In this document: positions 1-5,444 of the stretch, piece by piece
Numbering within the stretch: position 1 is the first letter of the stretch
Layout of the letters: every line of letters starts with the position of its first letter
Assembly: GCA_946480605.1 (NCBI GenBank)
Contig: CAMLKW010000077.1
Coordinates: 1 to 17,414, forward strand
DNA: 17,414 nucleotides
Direction of reading: 5' to 3'
Source of the DNA: an uncultured Roseateles sp.
GTDB lineage: Bacteria > Pseudomonadota > Gammaproteobacteria > Burkholderiales > Burkholderiaceae
The notes under the pieces: generated by a model
Told to the model about the DNA's origin: nothing
What the model saw: only the letters and a program-made list of their open reading frames with translations
Databases searched by the model: none
Made by a program: the position numbers and the translations under genes

Positions 1-169
1 CGAGCTGGTCGCCGCTCAGCGAATCGCTGGGCTGGGCCAGCACCTGGCTCTTCAGCGGGTTGCCCGTGACGACGACCTTGTCGAGCGACTCGGTGGGGGC
101 GGGGGATTGGGCCTGGGCGGCCAGGGTGAAGCAGGCAGCCGCGATGGGCGCCAAGACGTGCAAACGCAT
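1..169 (-). CDS. TonB-dependent outer-membrane receptor, N-terminal fragment
   Basis: Only the first 56 codons are inside the window; the gene continues past the left edge. The visible protein starts with MRLH, has a hydrophobic signal peptide ending in AQA (about residues 1-20), then a short spacer and a TonB-box-like stretch LDKVVVTGNPL, followed by a segment ending SLSGDQL that looks like the start of the plug domain. Receptors of this family sit in the outer membrane and import chelated metals, haem, vitamin B12 or sugars using energy from TonB/ExbBD. The VTGNPL style of plug start recalls ZnuD-like zinc receptors, but that is a resemblance from memory and the substrate cannot be settled from this fragment. 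A GGAAG ribosome site lies 8 bases before the ATG. A small secreted Cys/His protein lies 73 bases upstream on the same strand and is probably co-transcribed. Confidence 0.8.
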   Translation of the reverse strand, partial: MRLHVLAPIAAACFTLAAQAQSPAPTESLDKVVVTGNPLKSQVLAQPSDSLSGDQL

Positions 170-200
170 GGAGGAGACTTCCGAAATCTGAAAACGCAAA

Positions 201-228
201 GCGCGCGCCGCCGGGTGCGGCGGGCGCG
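201..228 (-). terminator. GC-rich hairpin between the small secreted protein and the receptor
   Basis: An imperfect GC-rich inverted repeat (arms around GCGCGCCGCC and GCGGCGGGCGC, one bulge, short loop) is followed, reading the minus strand, by the T-rich run CTTTGCGTTTTC. This resembles a weak intrinsic terminator or attenuator that could lower expression of the receptor relative to the small protein, or a processing hairpin. The T tract is interrupted, so the assignment is tentative. Confidence 0.25.
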
Positions 229-242
229 ACAGGTCTTGGGAT

Positions 243-554
243 TCAGACGGAAGCGGGCGGGGCGCGGGCGGGCGGCAGGCCCGGGTCGGCCAAGCCGCGC
301 GTGCAGGCGCCGACCGTCAGCGGTGCCGCATGGGCGACCGGGCAGGTCGGCAGCGGTGGTGGCGGGGCCGCCGGCGCACCGGCGCCCAGGTGGGCGGCCA
401 CCAGGCACAGGTCGCAATCGACCAGGTGAACCAGCCCGTCATCGCCACGCTCGCCGGCATGCGACAACGCATGCACACCCGCCATGGCCTGGGCGATGGG
501 CAGGATCAAGGCCAGCCACAGGAGCCAGCCGCGGGCAGCGCGACGGAAGTTCAC
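243..554 (-). CDS. Small secreted Cys/His-containing protein, DUF2946-like
   Basis: A 103-residue protein starting at GTG with an AGGA ribosome site 8 bases upstream. Residues 1-25 form a signal peptide (MNFRRAARG, hydrophobic core, AMA cleavage site), so the mature protein should be periplasmic. The mature part has possible metal ligands: H28, H32, H43, the pair C47 and C50 (DCDLC), H55, and later a CPVAH segment. The rest is rich in Ala and Pro. The layout resembles DUF2946-type small proteins often encoded beside TonB-dependent metal receptors; this is family resemblance, not a confirmed match. Such a receptor gene follows it here. An accessory role in copper or zinc handling is plausible but unproven. 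It is divergent, across 50 bases, from the amidohydrolase gene. Confidence 0.65.
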   Translation of the reverse strand: MNFRRAARGWLLWLALILPIAQAMAGVHALSHAGERGDDGLVHLVDCDLCLVAAHLGAGAPAAPPPPLPTCPVAHAAPLTVGACTRGLADPGLPPARAPPASV

Positions 555-604
555 GGCCGCAATCCTAAACTCGGCCCCTTACAGCGCCTGGAAGTCACCC
601 GCCC

Positions 605-1801
605 ATGAAGCTCATCGACACCATCCTGGCCGACGCGCCAGCCCTCACGGCCATCCGCCGCGACCTGCACAAGCACCCGGAACTCTGCTTCCACGAAGAA
701 CGCACCGCCGACGTCATCGCCAAGGCCCTGACCGACTGGGGCATCCCCATCCACCGCGGACTTGGCAAGACCGGCGTGGTGGGCATCGTCAAGAACGGCA
801 GCTCGGACCGTGCCGTCGGCCTGCGCGCCGACATCGACGCACTGCCCATGACCGAGCGCAACCAGTTCCCGCATGCGAGCTCGTATCTGGGCCGCATGCA
901 CGCCTGCGGGCATGACGGCCACACCGCCATGCTGCTGGCTGCGGCCAAGCACCTGGCCACGAACCGCAACTTCGACGGCACGGTCTACCTGGTGTTCCAG
1001 CCCGCCGAGGAAGGCGGCGGCGGCGCGCGCGAGATGATCAAGGACGGCCTGTTCGAGAAGTTCCCGATGGAGGCCATGTTCGGCGCCCACAACTGGCCCG
1101 GCATGAAGGCCGGCCAGTTCGCCGTGAAGACCGGCCCGGTGTTTGCGAGCAGCAACGAGTTCAGGATCACGCTGCGCGGCAAGGGCTCGCATGCGGCCAT
1201 GCCGCACCTGGGCGTGGACCCGGTGCCGGCCGCCTGCCAGCTGGTCACCGCCTTCCAGACCATCATCAGCCGCAACAAGCGGCCCATCGACCCGGGCGTC
1301 ATCTCGGTCACGATGATCCATGCCGGCGAGGCGACCAACGTCGTGCCGGACTCGGTCGTCATGGAAGGCACGGTGCGCACCTTCACGCTGGAGCTGCTGG
1401 ACCTGCTGGAGCAGCGCATGAAGGCCATGACCGAGCAACTGGCCGGCGCCTTCGAGCTGACGGCCGAGTTCGAGTTCCGCCGCAACTACCCACCGACCAT
1501 CAACCACCCCGCCGAGACCGACTTCGTGCGCCGCGTGCTGACCGACATGGTGGGCGCCGACAACGTGCAGGAGTTCGAGCCCACGATGGGCGCCGAGGAC
1601 TTCAGCTACTACCTGCTGGACAAGCCCGGCTGCTACTTCCTGATCGGCAACGGCGATGGCGAGCACCGCACCGGCGGCCATGGCCTGGGGCCTTGCACGC
1701 TGCACAACCCCAGCTACGACTTCAACGACGAGCTGATCCCGCTGGGCGGCTCGATGTGGGTTCGCCTCGCTGAACAGTGGCTGAACAGCCCCAAGCCATG
1801 A
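605..1801 (+). CDS. M20 family amidohydrolase (hippurate hydrolase / N-acyl-amino-acid hydrolase type)
   Basis: A 398-residue cytoplasmic metallopeptidase-fold hydrolase, normal length for the M20D group, which cleaves N-acyl amino acids, hippurate or similar amides. Visible motifs: RRDLHKHPEL (18-27), GLRADIDALPM (72-82), the metal-binding HACGHDGH (99-106, ligands C101 and H103), QPAEEGGGGA (132-141, E135/E136), GAHNWPG (160-166), the dimerisation-domain GSHAAMPH, GAEDFSYY, and the C-terminal ligand H367 in LHNPSYDFND. All expected metal ligands are present, so the enzyme should be active. The exact substrate cannot be read from sequence; hipO-like annotation is usual for this family. The ATG at 605 fits the family start; the ribosome site (GGAAG, about 10 bases upstream) is weak. 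The stop TGA overlaps the next gene's ATG, so the two are probably translationally coupled. Confidence 0.92.
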   Translation: MKLIDTILADAPALTAIRRDLHKHPELCFHEERTADVIAKALTDWGIPIHRGLGKTGVVGIVKNGSSDRAVGLRADIDALPMTERNQFPHASSYLGRMHACGHDGHTAMLLAAAKHLATNRNFDGTVYLVFQPAEEGGGGAREMIKDGLFEKFPMEAMFGAHNWPGMKAGQFAVKTGPVFASSNEFRITLRGKGSHAAMPHLGVDPVPAACQLVTAFQTIISRNKRPIDPGVISVTMIHAGEATNVVPDSVVMEGTVRTFTLELLDLLEQRMKAMTEQLAGAFELTAEFEFRRNYPPTINHPAETDFVRRVLTDMVGADNVQEFEPTMGAEDFSYYLLDKPGCYFLIGNGDGEHRTGGHGLGPCTLHNPSYDFNDELIPLGGSMWVRLAEQWLNSPKP

Positions 1802-2340
1802 ACCACGATCAAGTCATCGCCGACACCCGCGACTGGGTCGTCAAGGCCGTCATCGGCCTGAACCTGTGCCCCTTCGCCAAGGCCGTGCACGTCAACGAGC
1901 GCATCCGCTACGTCGTCAGCGACGCGACCGAGCCCGAGGCGCTGCTGAAGGACCTGGCGCGCGAGCTGCTGGCGCTGAACCGCGCCGACCCGGACGAGGT
2001 GGACACGACGCTGGTGATCCACCCCCAGGTGCTGACCGACTTCCTGGACTTCAACGACTTCCTGGACGCGGCCGACGCGCTGATCGAGGACCTGAAGCTG
2101 GACGGCATCCTGCAGATCGCCGACTTCCACCCCGGCTACCAGTTCGAAGGCAGCGAGCCCGACGACATCGCGAACTACAGCAACCGCTCGCCCTACCCCA
2201 CGCTGCACATCCTGCGCGAGGACAGCATCGAGCGCGCGGTCGAGTCCATGCCGGACACCGCGTCCATCTACGAGAACAATCTTGAGACGCTGGACAAGCT
2301 GGGCCACGAGGGCTGGGCGGCGCTGGGCCTCAAGCGCTGA
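1798..2340 (+). CDS. DUF1415 family protein
   Basis: A 180-residue protein with the hallmarks of DUF1415: GLNLCPFAKAV near the N-terminus (about 20-30), the segment DGILQIADFHPGYQFEG in the middle, and SPYPTLHILRE toward the C-terminus. No signal peptide or membrane segment is visible, so it is presumably cytoplasmic. The family is widespread in proteobacteria and has no established function. The conserved Cys and His residues could suggest a catalytic or metal site, but this is inference. The start is placed at the ATG overlapping the upstream stop (ATGA); a GTG seven codons earlier (1777) would add residues encoded inside the amidohydrolase gene and has no ribosome site. The overlap implies co-translation with the amidohydrolase. 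Confidence 0.88.
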   Translation: MNHDQVIADTRDWVVKAVIGLNLCPFAKAVHVNERIRYVVSDATEPEALLKDLARELLALNRADPDEVDTTLVIHPQVLTDFLDFNDFLDAADALIEDLKLDGILQIADFHPGYQFEGSEPDDIANYSNRSPYPTLHILREDSIERAVESMPDTASIYENNLETLDKLGHEGWAALGLKR

Positions 2341-2344
2341 GGAG

Positions 2345-2436
2345 TCTTCGGGCCGAGCGCCGGGCCGCCCCAAGCCGTCCCCTTGGGGACCGATCAGGCG
2401 CACCCGCCTTCAGCGGCGCGCGACCGGACGAGGGGC
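2345..2436. repeat. Dispersed intergenic repeat, copy A
   Basis: The first 33 bases (2345-2377, beginning TCTTCGGGCCGAGCG) are identical to 10050-10082. A second, diverged block (2378-2436) matches 10130-10188, including ACCGA, TTCAGCG, CGACCGG and CGAGGGGC. Inside copy A the arms CCCCAAG and CTTGGGG can form a 7-bp hairpin with a 7-base loop. The repeat starts 4 bases after the DUF1415 stop and ends 3 bases before the convergent hypothetical gene's stop, so it fills the whole convergent gap. It may act as a bidirectional terminator or belong to a REP-like family. Confidence 0.85.
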
Positions 2437-2439
2437 GGC

Positions 2440-2799
2440 TCACTCCTTCACCCAGGAGAAGCCGCCGGCCCCTTTCTTGGGGGAATTGGCGCGCGTGCGC
2501 AGCACGGCGTCGAAGCCGCTCTTGCCGCCATTCCAGACCGCCGTCAGCAGGCTGACCACGTCCTCGCGCGTGTAAGGGTCCAGGTCGGCGCGGAACTGTT
2601 TGATCGCCGCGGCCAGCATGTCGCGCGGCAGGTCCTGGTTCGTGGCAAGCACGATGAACATCGCGGCATGCAGGTCGGGCCAGGCGGCGCACAGCCGCTG
2701 GATGCGAGCCAGCGCCTCGGCCGGCGCCGCACGATGACCCGGCAGCAGCCAGGCCAGCCCATCGTCCTCGGCACCTTCGTCTGGGGCTTCATCGGCCAT
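2440..2799 (-). CDS. Hypothetical protein, 119 residues
   Basis: Not recognised. The protein is 119 residues, without signal peptide or membrane segment. It starts with an acidic stretch (MADEAPDEGAEDDG), followed by a mostly helical region with Trp residues (LAWLLPG, AWPDLHAAMF) and a Lys/Gly-rich C-terminus (SPKKGAGGFSWVKE). There are no Cys pairs or nucleotide-binding motifs. The gene is supported by a good ribosome site (AGGAG, 7 bases before ATG) and by filling the space between the repeat and the divergent response regulator gene. It converges with DUF1415 and has a 174-base divergent gap to the response regulator. It could be a regulatory or protein-binding factor, but the sequence gives no direct hint. 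Confidence 0.65.
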   Translation of the reverse strand: MADEAPDEGAEDDGLAWLLPGHRAAPAEALARIQRLCAAWPDLHAAMFIVLATNQDLPRDMLAAAIKQFRADLDPYTREDVVSLLTAVWNGGKSGFDAVLRTRANSPKKGAGGFSWVKE

Positions 2800-2973
2800 C
2801 TTCTGTCTCCTCGGTGGGCCGTCACGCCTTTCGGTGTGGCACTGTGCGCTCCCCGTGTCAACCCTGGCTGACCGCAGGCTTGCGCATTAACTCACGAATT
2901 GCGCCGCCAAAATGGGTGCTGACGCCTCAGTCCTGCGGCAAACTCCGCGCCTGCTCTGACGCCCCCTGCCGCC

Positions 2974-3666
2974 ATGCAGCCCAAGACCCTTGCCCTCATC
3001 GACGACGACGCCGAGTATTCGGAGTTCCTGACCCAGTTCCTGCAGGAGCAGCAGGGCATTGCGGTCAGCCGTTTCGACGACAGCAACGCCTTGCTGGCCG
3101 CGCCCGATGCTTTCTCGTTCGACTTCTACCTGGTGGACCTGATGCTGCCGGGCGTCAACGGCGTGGAGCTGATCAAGATCCTGCGCCGCCGCACCGATGC
3201 GGGCGTGGTGGTCGTTTCAGGACGCCTCGGCCCCGAGGTGTTCCGCGAGGTCATCACGGCCGGGGCCGACATGTACCTGGTCAAGCCGGTGCAGTTCGAG
3301 CAGGTCGCGCTCGCCATCGCCGCCGTGCAGCGCCGCGTGGCCAAACCCACGGCGGCCGACGCGGTCTGGAAGCTGGACCGCGCCAGCGGCGAGCTGATCG
3401 TGCCGGACGGCACGCGCATCCAGCTCAGCGAGGCCGACCGCCAGCTGCTGGAGTGCTTTGCCCAGGCCAACGGCGAGCCGGTCACGCGCGAGGCGCTGCT
3501 GAACAGGCTGGGCCGCGAGGTGATCGAGGGCGAGAGCGACGACGGCCTGTCGGCCACCATCTACCGGCTGCGCCGCCGCATCGAGCGCGCCACGCCCACG
3601 CTGGTGCCGCTGCAGAGCAAGTCTCGCGTCGGCTACGTGTTCCGCGCGCCTCTGCAACTGCTTTAA
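2974..3666 (+). CDS. Two-component response regulator, OmpR/PhoB type
   Basis: A 230-residue regulator with an N-terminal receiver domain (about 4-120) and a C-terminal winged-helix DNA-binding domain (about 130-228). The receiver has the acidic pocket D10-D12, the phospho-acceptor D55 in VDLMLPG, S82 in the switch position and K104 in YLVKP, so it should be phosphorylatable. The C-terminal domain shows the pattern ending SATIYRLRRRIE, followed by KSRVGYVFRAP, typical of OmpR/PhoB wings. No clear ribosome site precedes the ATG, but the start fits the receiver fold exactly. Its stop codon overlaps that of the convergent diguanylate cyclase. The nearby orphan-looking sensor kinase (5444-7822) is the obvious candidate partner, although the genes are convergent rather than in one operon. 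Target genes are unknown. Confidence 0.92.
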   Translation: MQPKTLALIDDDAEYSEFLTQFLQEQQGIAVSRFDDSNALLAAPDAFSFDFYLVDLMLPGVNGVELIKILRRRTDAGVVVVSGRLGPEVFREVITAGADMYLVKPVQFEQVALAIAAVQRRVAKPTAADAVWKLDRASGELIVPDGTRIQLSEADRQLLECFAQANGEPVTREALLNRLGREVIEGESDDGLSATIYRLRRRIERATPTLVPLQSKSRVGYVFRAPLQLL

Positions 3667-5444
3667 GCCGCGGCTTCTTTCAACACCACGGCGTTGCGGC
3701 CGCCGCGCTTGGCCTCGTAGAGCGCCGCGTCGGCGCGCTCGATCAGCGGGCGCACATCGGCATCGTCCAGCGACGCCAGGCTGACGCCGACGCTGATGGT
3801 CAGCTTGCCCACCTCGGGGAAGGTGGCTGCCTCCACCGCCCTGCGTATCTTCTCGGCCGCCATGACCGCCTCCAGCGGGCCGGCCAGCTCGGGCAACAGC
3901 ACCGCGAACTCCTCGCCGCCGAAGCGCGCCACCACGTCGGTCACGCGCGCCGAGGCCTGCAGCAACTGCCCCAACTGGCTCAGCACCGCGTCGCCAGCCG
4001 GGTGGCCGTGGTTGTCGTTGATGCGCTTGAAATGGTCCACGTCCACCAGCAACAGGCCGTGCACGCGCCCGTTGCCGGCGCCGTAGCGGCGGTCCAGCGC
4101 CTGGGCCTCGGCCAGCCGGGCGTCCAGGCTGCGGCGGTTGTGCAGCCCGGTCAGCGGGTCGCGCGTGGCCAGGTGTTCGAGCTTGGCGTTGGCAGCCTGC
4201 AGCTCGGCCGTGCGCTGCTGCACCTGGCTCTCCAGCGTGGCGTTGGCCTGCTGCAGCTCGTGCTCGGTCTGCAGCAGCGCCCGGGCCATGGACTGCATGG
4301 CCTGGCTGAGCCCGTCCAGCTCGCGCACGCCCGGCTGCGACGGAAACTCGGGCACGCGGCGCTCGCTCTCCACGCGCGCGGCGATGCGCGCCAGCTGCTC
4401 GACCGGGCGGCTGAAGCGCCGCGCCAGCAGCAGCGCGGCCAGCGTCAGCGCGGTCGCGGCCAGCGCGCCCAGCAGCACCAGCTCGCGACGCAGCGCCACG
4501 ACCGGGCCCAGCGCCTGCTCCATCGGCTGGCGCGCCACGATGCGCCAGCCCAGCTCGGCGTTGGTGCGGGCCTGCAGCGCAGCCTCGCTGGTCAGATAGG
4601 ACTTGCCGTCGAACACCAGCTCGCCGTCGAAGCGGCCGTTCTCGGTCTTGGGCAACACGGCGGTGCCGGCGTTCTGCGCGACCTTCAGCGCCTCGGGGTA
4701 GAGCACGCGGCCCTGGCGGTCCAGGATCAGCGCGTCGATGCCGCTGCCAGGCTGCTGACGCCGCACCACGCCGTCCACCAGACCCGTGACCCAGCGCCAG
4801 TGCGCATGCGCGCCCACCACGCCCAGCAGCCGGCCCTCGACGTCGCGGATGGGCGCGGCGAAGTCGATGAAGCGCGTGGGCTCGCCGTTGGGCAGTGCCG
4901 GCAGCATGGTGGCCAGCAGCTTGGCCTCGTGCACGTCGCCCACGAAGACGCGCTCGCGCGCGGCGATGAACCAGTCGCGCTGCGCGACGGAGCGGCCGGC
5001 CAGCATGCCGCCGGTGGCCTGCATGACGGTGCCGTCGGCCGCGACCACGCCCAGCCAGGCGAACTCGTCGTGCAAGGCCTGGCGGCGGTCCAGCGAGGCG
5101 CGCACGCGCGGCGAGTCCAGCGGGCCGTCGACCAGGGTCGGCGACACGCTGAGCAGCTCGATCTGGCGCTCGCGGTCGCGCAGCTGCATGGCCAGCAGCT
5201 CGGCCGCGGCCTGGGCGGTGGCGCGCACGGCGGCCTGCTGGGCCGTGAACAGCTCGTCGGTCGCCACCTTGCCCAGATAGCCGCCCACCAGGGCCAGGAT
5301 GGCCAGCGACAGGCCGCCCAGCCACAGGCTGAGCTGGCTGCGCAGCGTGGGCAGGCGGCGCGACGGCGGCGCGACGGCAGCGGCCTGGACGAACGATGGA
5401 GGAGCGTCTTGGGTGTCGATCATCGGGGGTCGATCCTCGGCCAT
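3663..5444 (-). CDS. Membrane-bound diguanylate cyclase with periplasmic sensor (Cache-like, HAMP, GGDEF)
   Basis: A 593-residue inner-membrane enzyme that should make cyclic di-GMP from two GTP. Order: cytoplasmic tail; membrane segment at about 38-58; a periplasmic double-Cache-like sensor (60-320, with QRDWFIAARE and FAAPIRDVEGRLLGVVG patterns); a second membrane segment at 321-342; HAMP (343-395); a coiled coil of Gln/Glu heptads (385-425); and the GGDEF domain (426-590). The active site is GGEEF (509-513), and an inhibitory-site RxxD (RVTD, 500-503) sits five residues before it, so catalysis and product inhibition both look intact. The start at 5444 shares one base with the upstream kinase stop (TGATG). 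An internal ATG at 5423 is an alternative. Coupling to the kinase suggests a shared signalling role. Confidence 0.93.
   Translation of the reverse strand: MAEDRPPMIDTQDAPPSFVQAAAVAPPSRRLPTLRSQLSLWLGGLSLAILALVGGYLGKVATDELFTAQQAAVRATAQAAAELLAMQLRDRERQIELLSVSPTLVDGPLDSPRVRASLDRRQALHDEFAWLGVVAADGTVMQATGGMLAGRSVAQRDWFIAARERVFVGDVHEAKLLATMLPALPNGEPTRFIDFAAPIRDVEGRLLGVVGAHAHWRWVTGLVDGVVRRQQPGSGIDALILDRQGRVLYPEALKVAQNAGTAVLPKTENGRFDGELVFDGKSYLTSEAALQARTNAELGWRIVARQPMEQALGPVVALRRELVLLGALAATALTLAALLLARRFSRPVEQLARIAARVESERRVPEFPSQPGVRELDGLSQAMQSMARALLQTEHELQQANATLESQVQQRTAELQAANAKLEHLATRDPLTGLHNRRSLDARLAEAQALDRRYGAGNGRVHGLLLVDVDHFKRINDNHGHPAGDAVLSQLGQLLQASARVTDVVARFGGEEFAVLLPELAGPLEAVMAAEKIRRAVEAATFPEVGKLTISVGVSLASLDDADVRPLIERADAALYEAKRGGRNAVVLKEAAA

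Noticed and set aside
2880..2904. TTGCGC repeated with 19-base spacing upstream of the response regulator
   Set aside because: Two six-base matches in a GC-rich gap are likely by chance; no further copies or half-sites were seen.
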